The notes beneath the pieces are model-generated. The model saw only the letters and a list, made by a program, of their open reading frames with translations, did no database searches and was not told the origin of the DNA. Below are positions 13,191-22,298 of a DNA stretch of 64,000 nt, piece after piece (the first letter of the stretch is position 1; each line of letters starts with the position of its first letter). The stretch comes from Aeromicrobium sp. Root236 (GTDB lineage Bacteria; Actinomycetota; Actinomycetes; Propionibacteriales; Nocardioidaceae): contig NZ_LMIS01000001.1 in the NCBI RefSeq assembly GCF_001428805.1, positions 372,001 through 436,000 on the forward strand. The letters run 5' to 3'. The position numbers and the translations under genes are program-made.

Positions 13191-14030
13191 ATGACTGGTG
13201 CCGAGATCGTGCCCGCCGCGGCGAAGGCTGCTGCCAAGGCTGCAAAGGGTGACCGCCACACCGGTGAGCAGCTAACAGAAATTGCCAAAGAGTCGCCACA
13301 CTTCAAGGCAGCAGCAAACTCGCTTGCGAAGCGACAGGAAGTCAAGCAGGCCCTCTTGCTGAAGCTCTACAGCCCGCTCGGCAAGCTCGTCGGCCTGTCA
13401 AAGGATTACTTTGAGCATGAGTTCGCCGCTGATATGGCGAGAAAACTCGACGGGATTCCTGACGAAGAACTGATAAGCCCGAAGCCCTCAGTCGCTGGTC
13501 CCGCGATGGAGGGGCTGCGCTATTCGCTAGATGAACCAACCCTCAAAGACATGTACCTCGAATTGCTTGCGACCGCCACCGACCGCAGAGTTGAGGGGAA
13601 GGCACACCCGTCGTTTGCTGAGATCATTCGGCAACTGTCCGGCGAAGAGGCTGCACTCTTGAAAGCCCTGATTTCAAACGAGGCACCCGTATCTGCGATC
13701 ATCCCCATCGCCAACATCATTCACGAGCTCGGCCCTAGTGGTCACAATGTCTTGGCGACCCATGTCCTCGATTTGCGTGCCGGTGACATACCGATCGTCG
13801 AGCCTTCGCTCTCGGTCTGGGTCGACAACTGGGTGCGACTCGGACTCGTAGAAGTCGACTTCCAGACTCAGCTCACCGACGCCACAGCCTACGACTGGGT
13901 GAAGACCAGACCGGAGTTTCTTCGGTTCGGGCAGATGGACCTCCCAGAGGGCCACGAAATTGGCTTCTCGCGCGGCATCATGCGTAGGCGTGACTTCGGC
14001 ACGCAGTTTATGGCCGCGGTCGTCGCCTGA
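13191..14030 (+). CDS. Abi-alpha (DUF4393) protein
   Basis: A 279-residue protein of the Abi-alpha family (PF14337, DUF4393), named for similarity to lactococcal abortive-infection proteins. The diagnostic segment is at about residues 100-155: SPKPSVAGPAMEGLRYS, then LKDMYLELLATATDRRVEGKAHPSFAEII, then RQLSGEEAALLKAL. The N-terminus is Ala/Lys-rich and probably helical (AAAKAAAKAAKG); no signal peptide or membrane segment is seen. The C-terminal third (VEPSLSVWVDNWVRLGLVEVD) is typical of the family. It lies directly after the TIR effector gene in the same A+T-rich island. Biochemical activity of the family is unknown, so its role as partner or separate system is inference. Confidence 0.85.
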   Translation: MTGAEIVPAAAKAAAKAAKGDRHTGEQLTEIAKESPHFKAAANSLAKRQEVKQALLLKLYSPLGKLVGLSKDYFEHEFAADMARKLDGIPDEELISPKPSVAGPAMEGLRYSLDEPTLKDMYLELLATATDRRVEGKAHPSFAEIIRQLSGEEAALLKALISNEAPVSAIIPIANIIHELGPSGHNVLATHVLDLRAGDIPIVEPSLSVWVDNWVRLGLVEVDFQTQLTDATAYDWVKTRPEFLRFGQMDLPEGHEIGFSRGIMRRRDFGTQFMAAVVA

Positions 14031-14097
14031 GCATTGCGATGACCACGGCGCCGTGTGACAGCTCGAAGGTGCCTGTGCCATCTAAACGGCAACATGA

Positions 14098-14114
14098 GCG
14101 AAGTCATCTTCTGA
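14098..14114 (+). repeat. Candidate right attachment repeat (displaced rbpA 3' end)
   Basis: GCGAAGTCATCTTCTGA repeats the rbpA 3' end with host-like codons (GTC ATC TTC) and would encode EVIF-stop. It has no upstream reading frame of its own beyond ATG-AGC, consistent with the stranded original end of rbpA. Confidence 0.6.
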
Positions 14115-14118
14115 GCCT

Positions 14119-14137
14119 CACCGCTGACTGAGCGGTG
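14119..14137 (+). terminator. Hairpin CACCGCT/AGCGGTG, probable original rbpA terminator
   Basis: A perfect 7-bp stem with loop GACTG lies 4 bases after the right repeat's stop codon. That is where a terminator of rbpA would sit if the island were absent. No U-tract follows, as is common in actinobacteria. It could also serve pgl from the other side. Confidence 0.5.
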
Positions 14138-14205
14138 CCTGGCGCCGACGTTCGAGCTGATCGTGGACGCCACGTCACCGCTTCTTCGCGACGGTGGACG
14201 CTGCT

Positions 14206-14907
14206 TCAGAGCCTGGAGGCTGCGGCGTCGTCGAGGAGCCACGCCGTCTCGCTGAGGCCGCGGGTGCCGCGTGCCGGGGTGTCCTCGAGCGTCCCGTCGC
14301 CCAGGGCCCGCGCGACCGCGTCGGCCTTGCCCTCGCCGGCGACGATGAACCACACCGCCTCGGAGTTGTTGAGCGCCGGGAACGTCAGCGAGATGCGTAC
14401 GGGCGGGGGCTTGGGGGAGTCGAACACCTCGACGGCCCGCCGCTCCGCCTCGTGCAGCTGCGGGAAACCGGGGAACAGCGACGCCACGTGCCCGTCAGGG
14501 CCGACGCCGAGCAGCGTCACGTCGAACGGTTCGGACGGCAGCGCCGCGGCGTACTGGTCGGCCGCCTCGGCGGTGCTCAGGTCGCAACCGTGCGCCGGCA
14601 TCGAGTGGATGCTCGACGCAGGTACGCCCAGACGGTCGAGGAACGCGTCCCGCGCCTGCTGGTCGTTGCGGTCGGCGTTTCCCTCGGGCACGAAGCGTTC
14701 GTCGCCCCAGTAGAAGTCGACCTCGGTCCAGTCGACGAGCTCGCTCTGGATCAGCTCGTACGCGTCGATCGCGATCGTCCCGCCGGTCAGCACGACCTTG
14801 GGTCGCCGCCCCTCGGCCTGGATCAGCGCGATCCGGCCGGTGAGCCGGTCGGCGATCGCGGCCGCCAACGCCGGAGCGTCCGGGTAAACCTCTTCGCTGA
14901 GCGTCAT
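14206..14907 (-). CDS. pgl: 6-phosphogluconolactonase
   Basis: Hydrolyses 6-phosphogluconolactone, second step of the oxidative pentose phosphate pathway. The 233-residue protein from ATG 14907 (MTLSEEVYPDAPAL) has VVLTGGTIA, the WGDERFVP motif and the GVGPDGHVASLFPG glycine-rich loop of the NagB/DevB-type lactonase fold. The ATG overlaps the opcA stop (ATGA), which fixes the start. Last gene of the pentose phosphate operon; it runs toward the island. Confidence 0.95.
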   Translation of the reverse strand: MTLSEEVYPDAPALAAAIADRLTGRIALIQAEGRRPKVVLTGGTIAIDAYELIQSELVDWTEVDFYWGDERFVPEGNADRNDQQARDAFLDRLGVPASSIHSMPAHGCDLSTAEAADQYAAALPSEPFDVTLLGVGPDGHVASLFPGFPQLHEAERRAVEVFDSPKPPPVRISLTFPALNNSEAVWFIVAGEGKADAVARALGDGTLEDTPARGTRGLSETAWLLDDAAASRL

Positions 14908-15809
14908 GCCTCGGCCAGCATGTGCTTGATCGTCGCCTCGTAGACGTCGTCGGCGTCGAGGCGGCGCAGGTCCTCCGCGAGCAGCTCGGCGAGCGTACGG
15001 GGGCCGAGCGGCACCTCGCGCGGGGACGAGCCCGGCACGCTGAAGTGGCATGAGTGGTCGGTGACCCGCTCGATCTGCACGTCGCCCTCAGGGGTGTTGA
15101 GCACGACGGACATGATCTGCGCACCGCTGTCGCTCTTGCGGGTCTTGATGTCGACCTTGAGCCGGCTCTCGAGCCAGGCCACCAGCAGCGTGGCCGCGGG
15201 GTTGCCGCTGCCGGCGATGACGGTGCCGCCCGTGACCTTGCCGGCGGATTGGTCCAGCGCGGCGGCCAACAAGGCACGCCACGGGGTCAGCCGCGTCCAC
15301 GAGAGGTCGGTGTCGCCGGCGACGTAGTGCCTGGCGACGTTCTTGAGCGAGCGGATCGGTGAGTCGGTGGCCTCCGCGTCGGTCAGGCGACGACGGGCCA
15401 GTCGGCCGATCGCGTCCTCGGACGGGTCCGTCGGCGGCTTGCCGGGCCACCACACGACGACGGGGGAGTCCGGCAGCAGCAGCGGCAGCACGACCGACTC
15501 GGCGTGCTTGGTGAGCTCACCGGAGATGCGCAGCAGGATCGACTCCCCGGAGGAGTTCTCGCCGACGCGGACCTTGGCGTTGAGCTCGGGGGCCCCGCGG
15601 CCGTCGCCGAGGATCACGCCGATGACGCGTGACGGGTGCTCCCGCGACAGCGTCGTGGCGGTCTTGAGCGCCTCGCCGACGTTCTCGTCGTCGGTCACGA
15701 CGAGCAGCGTCAGCACCATGTCCATCGCCGGGCTGCCGGCTGCCACACGGGCCTTCACCATCGCCCGCGCGATGCGGGACGAGTTGGTCTTCTCGAGTGC
15801 AATCTCCAT
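14904..15809 (-). CDS. opcA: Glucose-6-phosphate dehydrogenase assembly protein OpcA
   Basis: A 301-residue OpcA family protein that supports assembly or activation of glucose-6-phosphate dehydrogenase; actinobacteria and cyanobacteria encode it beside zwf, as here. Conserved parts include the N-terminal MEIALEKTNSSRIARA, LTLLVVTDDE, SPVVVWWPGKPP and the C-terminal ALLAAALDQSAG. ATG 15809 shares bases with the zwf stop and has GGAGG 8 bases upstream on the minus strand; a GTG at 15824 is the alternative. Confidence 0.93.
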   Translation of the reverse strand: MEIALEKTNSSRIARAMVKARVAAGSPAMDMVLTLLVVTDDENVGEALKTATTLSREHPSRVIGVILGDGRGAPELNAKVRVGENSSGESILLRISGELTKHAESVVLPLLLPDSPVVVWWPGKPPTDPSEDAIGRLARRRLTDAEATDSPIRSLKNVARHYVAGDTDLSWTRLTPWRALLAAALDQSAGKVTGGTVIAGSGNPAATLLVAWLESRLKVDIKTRKSDSGAQIMSVVLNTPEGDVQIERVTDHSCHFSVPGSSPREVPLGPRTLAELLAEDLRRLDADDVYEATIKHMLAEA

Positions 15810-17332
15810 CAGGGACGCCTCCACGTACGGCCGTCGCGCTCCAGCATCTTGTCGGCCGACTCAGGGCCCCAGGTGCCGGACGGATAGGTGTCGATGGTCT
15901 TCTGCTTGTCCCAGTGCGCGATGACGGGGTCGAGGATCTTCCACGACAGCTCGACCTCCTCGTGCTGCGGGAACAACGGCGGATCGCCGAGCAGCACGTC
16001 GAGGATCAGTCGCTCGTACGCCTCAGGGCTGCTCTCGACGAACGCGCCGCCGTAGGCGAAGTCCATGTTGACGTCGCGGATCTCCATCGTCGTGCCGGGC
16101 ACCTTGGCACCGAAGCGCAGCGTGACCCCCTCGTCGGGCTGGATGCGCATGACGAGGGCGTTCTGGCCGAGCTCCTCGATGTCGTTCTTGTTGAACGGCT
16201 GGTGCGGGGCCCGCTTGAACACGACGGCGACCTCGGTGACGCGCCGGCCGAGACGCTTGCCGGCCCGCAGGTAGAACGGGGTGCCGGCCCAGCGCCGGGT
16301 CAGGACGTCGATGCGCATCGCGGCGTACGTCTCGGTCATCGACGACTGCGGGATGCCTTCCTCCTCCTTGTAGCCCAGCACCTGCTCGCCACCGGCCCAG
16401 CCGCCGACGTACTGCGCGCGGGCGGTGTGCAGGTCCATGCGGGCCGGGGGACGGGCGTTCGCGAGGATCTTCTGCTTCTCGATGCGCAAGGACGAAGCGT
16501 TGAACGAGACCGGCTCCTCCATCGCGATGAGCGCCATGAGCTGGAGCAGGTGGTTCTGGATGACGTCACGGGCGGCGCCGATGCCGTCGTAGTAACCGGC
16601 GCGCGAACCGATGCCGATGTCCTCGGCCATCGTGATCTGCACGTGGTCGACGTAGTGGTTGTTCCAGATCGGCTCGAACATCCCGTTGGCGAAACGGAAC
16701 GCCAGGATGTTCTGGACGGTCTCCTTGCCGAGGTAGTGGTCGATGCGGAACACCGAGCGCCGGGGGAAGACCTCGCCGACGATGCGGTTGAGCTCCTCGG
16801 CGGACTTCAGGTCGTGTCCGAACGGCTTCTCGATGACGACGCGGCGCCAGCCCTCGGACGACTCCGCGAGGCCGTGCTTCTTGATCTGCGACACGACGAC
16901 CGGGAACAGGCCCGGCGGGATCGACAGGTAGAAGGCGTGGTTGCCGCCGGTGCCCTGCTGCTCGTCGAGCTCGGCCATGGTCTTGCCGAGCTGCTCCCAC
17001 GCCTCGTCGTCGTCGAACTCGCCGGGGACGAACCGGATGCCGGCGGCGAGCTGGTTCCAGACCGTCTCGCTCCAGGGCGTACGTGCGCCGTCCTTGGCCG
17101 CCTGCTTGATCATGTTGGCGAACTTGGCGGTGCCGAAGTCGTGCCGGGCGAAGCCGACCAGCGCGAAGCCTGGCGGCAGGAGGCCACGGTTGGCGAGGTC
17201 GTAGATCGCCGGGACGAGCTTCTTCTTGGCGAGGTCGCCGGTGACGCCGAACAGGATCAGGCTGCAGGGTCCCGCGATGCGGGGGAGCCGGCGATCCTTG
17301 GGGTCCCTCAGCGGGTTGTCGACCAGACTCAC
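15809..17332 (-). CDS. zwf: Glucose-6-phosphate 1-dehydrogenase
   Basis: First enzyme of the oxidative pentose phosphate pathway, making NADPH. The 507-residue protein has the cofactor loop LFGVTGDLAKKKLVPA, the catalytic FRIDHYLGKETVQN segment (His and Lys of the active site) and the usual C-terminal beta-sheet domain. Start ATG 17332 overlaps the pgi stop. It is followed directly by opcA and pgl. Confidence 0.96.
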   Translation of the reverse strand: MSLVDNPLRDPKDRRLPRIAGPCSLILFGVTGDLAKKKLVPAIYDLANRGLLPPGFALVGFARHDFGTAKFANMIKQAAKDGARTPWSETVWNQLAAGIRFVPGEFDDDEAWEQLGKTMAELDEQQGTGGNHAFYLSIPPGLFPVVVSQIKKHGLAESSEGWRRVVIEKPFGHDLKSAEELNRIVGEVFPRRSVFRIDHYLGKETVQNILAFRFANGMFEPIWNNHYVDHVQITMAEDIGIGSRAGYYDGIGAARDVIQNHLLQLMALIAMEEPVSFNASSLRIEKQKILANARPPARMDLHTARAQYVGGWAGGEQVLGYKEEEGIPQSSMTETYAAMRIDVLTRRWAGTPFYLRAGKRLGRRVTEVAVVFKRAPHQPFNKNDIEELGQNALVMRIQPDEGVTLRFGAKVPGTTMEIRDVNMDFAYGGAFVESSPEAYERLILDVLLGDPPLFPQHEEVELSWKILDPVIAHWDKQKTIDTYPSGTWGPESADKMLERDGRTWRRP

Positions 17333-18909
17333 TTGGCGAACGCCTCTCGTAGTCGCTTCAGGCCGGCCTCGACGTCGTTGAGGTGCAACCGCAGCACCGG
17401 ACGCCCGTGATCACGCAGGACTGCGGCATCGCCGGCGGCCTGCGAGTCGATGAACGAGCCGAACGTGAAGTCGCGCCCCGGGACGGCGAGGTCCTCCGCC
17501 GGCGTGCCGGTGACCTGCAGGAACACGCCGTTGGGCGTACCGCCCTTGTGGTACTGACCGGTGGAGTGCAGGAACCTTGGGCCCCAGCCGAACGTGACGG
17601 GCCGGCCGAGCCGTTGCGCGAGGACCTCGCGCACTCCGGCGAAGTCGGCGTACGCGATGCGGTCGAGGTAGACCTGCACCGCGAGGTAGCCGTGCTGCAG
17701 GTCGAGCTTGGCGAGCAGGGCGTCGACGGCGTCGGGGACGGTTGAGCCCTCCCCGTAGATGTCGATGCCGTCGTCGGTGGCGTCAGGCGTCGGCACCTCG
17801 CCGCCACCGGACAGCAGCTCACGGGCGGCCTGCTTGGCGCTCTCGACGTCGGGCTGGTCGAACGGGTTGATGCCGATGATCCGGCCGGCCACCACGACGG
17901 CGACCTCCCACAGCAGCATCTGCGCGCCGAGCTCGGCGTCGAGTGCCGCGGCGTAGCCGGACTGGGCCTCGGGCGCGTCCGTGGCGCCGATCGACACGAG
18001 GATCGAGTCGGCCGTGCTCGGGTTGAAGTTGACCGCGTTCTCGAACGGCACGACGACCGGCAGGACGCCCTTGCCGAGCTTGCCGGTCGACTCCGCGACG
18101 AGCTGCTCGATCCAGTCGCCCACGCCGTGACGGGTCTGGTCGGCGAGCACGAGCTTGTCGACGCGGTGCCGGTTGGCGACGCCGATGAGCACACCGAGGC
18201 GGAGCGCAGGGTTGTCGGCGTCGTCGGCGTAGAACGCTGCCTGGGCGCCGGCCGCCTGGTCGAGAAGGGCACCGATGTCGGCACCGGCCAGACCGCTCGG
18301 GACGAGCCCGAACGCGGTCAGCGCCGAGTAGCGGCCGCCGACGTGCGGGTCGGCGCGGAACACGCGATAGCCGGCCTTGGTCGCCTCGTCGTCGAGCGGC
18401 GAACCGGGATCGGTGACCACGACGATGTGGTCGACCGGGTCGAGCCCGGCGTCGGTGAACGCCTGCTCGTAGGCCCGGCGCTGGCTGTCGGTCTCGACGG
18501 TGCCGCCGGACTTGCTCGACACCACGACCACGGTCTGGTCGAGCCCTTCGGCGATCGCGGCCCGCACCATGTCCGGCTGCGACGAGTCGAGCACCGTCAG
18601 AGGGACACCGGCGGTGTCGCAGATGACCTCGGGCGCGAGCGAGGAGCCGCCCATGCCGCACAGGACGACCCGGTCGAGCCCCTTGCCGGCCAGCTGCTGG
18701 CGCAGCTCGGTGATCTCGGCGACGAGCGGCCGCGAGGCCTCGGCGAGCTGCGTCCAGCTGAGCCGGATGCTCGCCTCGGACTCGGCGTCAGGACCCCACA
18801 GCGTGGCGTCCTGAGCAGCGATGCGCGAGGCGACTCGCTGCTCGATGGCCTCGCGGAGGGCCGTCTCGAACTCGTTCTGGGCAGGGACCGTGAGCGCGAT
18901 CTGCACCAC
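17329..18909 (-). CDS. pgi: Glucose-6-phosphate isomerase
   Basis: Interconverts glucose-6-phosphate and fructose-6-phosphate, here sitting between transaldolase and zwf so that fructose-6-phosphate can be cycled back into the oxidative branch. The 526-residue protein has the SIS-type phosphosugar loops VVLCGMGGSSLAPEV and VVVSSKSGGTVETDS, and the C-terminal HKGGTPNGVFLQ. It is the actinobacterial form found in such operons. GTG 18909 lies 3 bases after the tal stop. Confidence 0.93.
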   Translation of the reverse strand: MVQIALTVPAQNEFETALREAIEQRVASRIAAQDATLWGPDAESEASIRLSWTQLAEASRPLVAEITELRQQLAGKGLDRVVLCGMGGSSLAPEVICDTAGVPLTVLDSSQPDMVRAAIAEGLDQTVVVVSSKSGGTVETDSQRRAYEQAFTDAGLDPVDHIVVVTDPGSPLDDEATKAGYRVFRADPHVGGRYSALTAFGLVPSGLAGADIGALLDQAAGAQAAFYADDADNPALRLGVLIGVANRHRVDKLVLADQTRHGVGDWIEQLVAESTGKLGKGVLPVVVPFENAVNFNPSTADSILVSIGATDAPEAQSGYAAALDAELGAQMLLWEVAVVVAGRIIGINPFDQPDVESAKQAARELLSGGGEVPTPDATDDGIDIYGEGSTVPDAVDALLAKLDLQHGYLAVQVYLDRIAYADFAGVREVLAQRLGRPVTFGWGPRFLHSTGQYHKGGTPNGVFLQVTGTPAEDLAVPGRDFTFGSFIDSQAAGDAAVLRDHGRPVLRLHLNDVEAGLKRLREAFAK

Positions 18910-18912
18910 GGC

Positions 18913-20001
18913 TCAGGCCTTGTCGAGCTCGGTCTGGACCGTCTCGAGGAGCTCGTTCCACGAGGTCTCGAACTTGTCGACGCCCTCGACCTCGAGCAGC
19001 TCGACGACCTCGTCGTACTTGATGCCCTGGGCATCGAGGTCGGCGATGACCTGACGGGCCTCGTCGTACGTGCCGTGCACCGCGTCACCGCGCACCTCAC
19101 CGTGATCGGCGAACGCCTCGAGAGTCTTCTCCGGCATCGTGTTGACGGTGTCGGCGACGACGAGCTCGCTGACGTACATCGTGTCGGGGTAGGACGGGTC
19201 CTTGACGCCGGTCGAGGCCCACAGGGGACGCTGCGTGTTGGCGCCCTTGGCCGCGAGCGCCTTGAAGCGGTCGGAGCCGAAGACCTCCTCGTACGCCTCG
19301 TAGGCCAGGCGCGCGTTGGCGATGGCCGCCTTGCCGCGCAGCGGGCTGTCGTCGGCGAGACGCTTGTCGATCTCGGTGTCGACACGGCTGACGAAGAACG
19401 ACGCGACCGAGTAGATCGACGAGAGGTCCTTGCCGTTGGCCGCGGCCTGCTCGAGGCCGTAGAGGTAGGCGTCCATGACCCCGCGGTAGCGCTCGAGCGA
19501 GAAGATCAACGTCACGTTGACGCTGATGCCCTCGGAGATCGTCGCGGCGATCGCGGGGAGGCCCTCGACGGTCGCGGGGATCTTGATCAGCGTGTTGGGC
19601 CGGTCGACGCGCTCCCAGAGGCGCTTGGCGAGCTCGACGGTGCCGTCGGTGTCCTTGGCGAGGTCGGGGTCGACCTCGATCGACACACGGCCGTCGACGC
19701 CGCCCGTGGCGTCATAGACCGGCCGCATGATGTCGCAGCCGTTCTGGACGTCGGTCGTGGTGAGCTCGAAGACCGTGGTCTTGACGTCGGCGCCCGACGC
19801 CTTGAGCTCCTTGACCTGCGCCGCGTAACGCTCACCCTTGGCGATGGCCGAGGCGAAGATCGTGGGGTTGGTCGTGACGCCGACGACGCCGGAGTCCGCG
19901 ACGAGCGAGGCGAGGTTGCCGGTCTCGATGCGCTCACGCGAGAGGTCGTCGAGCCAGATCGATACTCCCGCGTCGGCGAGAGCCTTCAGACGGTCGTTCA
20001 T
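18913..20001 (-). CDS. tal: Transaldolase
   Basis: Moves a dihydroxyacetone unit from sedoheptulose-7-phosphate to glyceraldehyde-3-phosphate. The 362-residue protein shows [14 protein letters not shown] near residue 40, the Schiff-base Lys in NTLIKIPAT, and [18 protein letters not shown] precedes the ATG by 5 bases, so the start is secure. Confidence 0.96.
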   Translation of the reverse strand: MNDRLKALADAGVSIWLDDLSRERIETGNLASLVADSGVVGVTTNPTIFASAIAKGERYAAQVKELKASGADVKTTVFELTTTDVQNGCDIMRPVYDATGGVDGRVSIEVDPDLAKDTDGTVELAKRLWERVDRPNTLIKIPATVEGLPAIAATISEGISVNVTLIFSLERYRGVMDAYLYGLEQAAANGKDLSSIYSVASFFVSRVDTEIDKRLADDSPLRGKAAIANARLAYEAYEEVFGSDRFKALAAKGANTQRPLWASTGVKDPSYPDTMYVSELVVADTVNTMPEKTLEAFADHGEVRGDAVHGTYDEARQVIADLDAQGIKYDEVVELLEVEGVDKFETSWNELLETVQTELDKA

Positions 20002-20030
20002 GGTGTCTCCTTGGAATTCAGTTGTGCGGG

Positions 20031-22205
20031 TCAGTGTGACTGGACGTCGGCGTTGTCACCGGGACCGACAGGTCCGGCCGGCCGGGCGTGGAACGGGGCC
20101 GAGGGCTCGCCGGCGGCAGCCGCGATCGAGTCCTTGGCAGCGGCGACGACGGCGTCGGCGGTGATGCCGAACTTGTCGTAGAGCGTCTCGTAGTCAGCCG
20201 AGGCGCCGTAGTGCTCGAGGCTCACGATGCGGCCGGCATCGCCGACGACGTCGCGCCAGCCAAGTGCCACGCCGGCCTCGACCGAGACACGGGCACGGAG
20301 CTGCGGCGGGATGACGCTGTCGCGGTAGGAGCTGTCCTGCTGCTCGAACCACTCACGGCACGGCATCGAGACGACGCGCGCCGAGATGCCCTCGGCGGCG
20401 AGCTGCTCACGAGCCTTGACCGCGATCTGCACCTCGGAGCCCGTCGACACGAGGATCACGTCGGGCTCGCCGTCGGCGTCGATCAGCGTGTAGGCGCCCT
20501 TGGCGACGTCGGACGCGGGCGCCCAGCCGTCGGTGCCGCGCGGGAACGTCGGCAGGTTCTGCCGGCTGAGTGCCAGGGCAGCCGGACGGTTGGTGATGCC
20601 GAGCAGCGTGCGCCACACGGCGACCGTCTCGTTGGCGTCGGCGGGCCGGATGACGTCGAGGCCCGGGATCGCGCGCAGGGCCGCGAGGTGCTCGACCGGC
20701 TGGTGCGTCGGTCCGTCCTCGCCGAGGCCGATCGAGTCGTGGGTCCAGACGTACGTGACGGGCAGCTCCTGCAGCGCGGCGAGGCGTACGGCCGGCCGCA
20801 TGTAGTCGCTGAACACGAGGAACGTGCCGCCGTAGGGACGGGTCAGCCCGTGCTGGACCATCCCGTTCATGATCGCGCCCATGGCGTGCTCACGGATGCC
20901 GAAGTGCAGCACCCGGCCGTACCAGTCGCCCTGGAACTTGGCGGTGGAGTGCTCCGGCGGCAGGAACGACGGCTCACCCTTGGGCGTCGTGTTGTTGGAG
21001 CCGGCGAGGTCGGCCGAGCCACCCCACAGCTCGGGGAGCTGGGACACCGCGGCCGACAGGAACTCACCCGAGGCCACGCGGGTCGCGACGCCCTTGGCGT
21101 CCGCCTCGTACGTCGGAAGGTCCGCGTCCCAGCCGTCAGGCAGCTGGCGCTTGGAGAGGCGCTCGAGCAGTGCGGCGCCGTCGGGGGAGCCGGTCGCCCA
21201 GGCGTCGAACCTCTTCTGCCACGACTCGTGCTCCGCGACACCGCGGTCGCGGGCCTTGCGGGTGTGCTCGATGACGTCGTCGTCGACGATGAACGACCTG
21301 TCGGGGTCGAAGCCGAGAAGCTGCTTGGTCGCCTTGATCTCGTCCTCGCCGAGAGCCGAGCCGTGCGAGCCGCCCGTGTTCTGGGCGTTGGGGGCGGGCC
21401 AGGCGATGATCGTGCGCAGCCGGATGAAGCTCGGCTTGTCGGTGACCGCCTCGGCGGCCTGGTAGGCCTCCCAGAGGGCCTGGACGTCCTCGACGTACTC
21501 GGTGCCGCCGTTGGTCCAGTCGACCGTCTGCACGTGCCAGCCGTAGGCCTCGTAGCGTGCTGCGACGTCCTCGGTGAACGCCACGTTGGTGTCGTCCTCG
21601 ATCGAGATGCGGTTGTCGTCCCACAGCAGCGTCAGGTTGCCGAGCTTCTGGACGCCCGCGAGCGACGACGCCTCGGCGGAGACGCCCTCCTGCAGGTCAC
21701 CGTCGGAGGCAATGGCGTAGACGCGGTGGTCGAAGGGGCTCTCGCCGGCGGCGGTGCTGGGGTCCAGCAGTCCGCGCTCGCGACGGGCGGCCATCGCCAT
21801 GCCCACGGCGTTGGCGACGCCCTGGCCCAGGGGGCCTGTGGTGACCTCGACGCCGGGCGTGTGGTTGTACTCGGGGTGACCGGGGGTCTGGCTGCCCCAG
21901 GTGCGCAGGCTCTTGAGGTCGTCGAGCGTCATCGGGTAGCCCGCGAGATAGAGCTGGATGTACTGCGTGAGGCTCGAGTGGCCGCACGACAGGATGAAGC
22001 GGTCACGGCCCGCCCAGTGCGGATCCGTGGGGTCGTGGCGCAGCAGGCGCTGGTAGTGCAGGTAGGCCACCGGGGCCAGGCTCATCGCGGTGCCGGGATG
22101 GCCGTTGCCGACCTTCTGCACCGCGTCGGCGGCCAGGAGACGGACGGTGTCCACGGCCTTCTTGTCGAGGTCTGTCCACTCCAGGGAGGGGGTTCCGGAC
22201 GTCAC
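20031..22205 (-). CDS. tkt: Transketolase
   Basis: Thiamine-diphosphate enzyme transferring two-carbon units in the non-oxidative pentose phosphate branch. The 724-residue protein has [13 protein letters not shown], the TPP motif GDGDLQEG...NLTLLWDDN ([13 protein letters not shown]), and the C-terminal [20 protein letters not shown] segment. The GTG start follows AGGAG with about 7 bases spacing. First gene of the minus-strand operon tkt-tal-pgi-zwf-opcA-pgl; divergent from ctaB with 93 bases between. Confidence 0.97.
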   Translation of the reverse strand: MTSGTPSLEWTDLDKKAVDTVRLLAADAVQKVGNGHPGTAMSLAPVAYLHYQRLLRHDPTDPHWAGRDRFILSCGHSSLTQYIQLYLAGYPMTLDDLKSLRTWGSQTPGHPEYNHTPGVEVTTGPLGQGVANAVGMAMAARRERGLLDPSTAAGESPFDHRVYAIASDGDLQEGVSAEASSLAGVQKLGNLTLLWDDNRISIEDDTNVAFTEDVAARYEAYGWHVQTVDWTNGGTEYVEDVQALWEAYQAAEAVTDKPSFIRLRTIIAWPAPNAQNTGGSHGSALGEDEIKATKQLLGFDPDRSFIVDDDVIEHTRKARDRGVAEHESWQKRFDAWATGSPDGAALLERLSKRQLPDGWDADLPTYEADAKGVATRVASGEFLSAAVSQLPELWGGSADLAGSNNTTPKGEPSFLPPEHSTAKFQGDWYGRVLHFGIREHAMGAIMNGMVQHGLTRPYGGTFLVFSDYMRPAVRLAALQELPVTYVWTHDSIGLGEDGPTHQPVEHLAALRAIPGLDVIRPADANETVAVWRTLLGITNRPAALALSRQNLPTFPRGTDGWAPASDVAKGAYTLIDADGEPDVILVSTGSEVQIAVKAREQLAAEGISARVVSMPCREWFEQQDSSYRDSVIPPQLRARVSVEAGVALGWRDVVGDAGRIVSLEHYGASADYETLYDKFGITADAVVAAAKDSIAAAAGEPSAPFHARPAGPVGPGDNADVQSH

Positions 22206-22298
22206 AGCTCTGGCTCCTGTTGTTCGAACGAGGGTCTGGGTCGAGCGGCTTCGTAGGCCGTCACAACGAGCCTACTCGCGTCCTTTAGACTGCTGCAC

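Larger units (their letters stand above)
12018..14114. mobile_element. Candidate integrated defence-like island at the rbpA 3' end
   Basis: About 2.1 kb lying between two copies of the rbpA 3' end. It holds two genes, a TIR-like effector and an Abi-alpha protein, in the same orientation as rbpA. Three 60-base lines counted by hand inside it are 60, 55 and 52 percent G+C, against 67 and 82 percent in two lines outside. The strong hairpin expected just after rbpA instead follows the right repeat. No integrase, transposase or recombination gene is present, so it is either a non-autonomous insertion or the remnant of a larger one. The 268 bases at 12035-12302 contain no gene I can support. Confidence 0.6.

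Noticed and set aside
12035..14205. A prophage or full integrative element at rbpA
   Set aside because: No integrase, excisionase, phage structural or replication gene occurs in the interval; only two cargo genes are present.
18127..22256. Two antisense frames of about 700 codons across tal/pgi and tkt
   Set aside because: They have the same shadow composition and lie opposite clear pentose phosphate enzymes.
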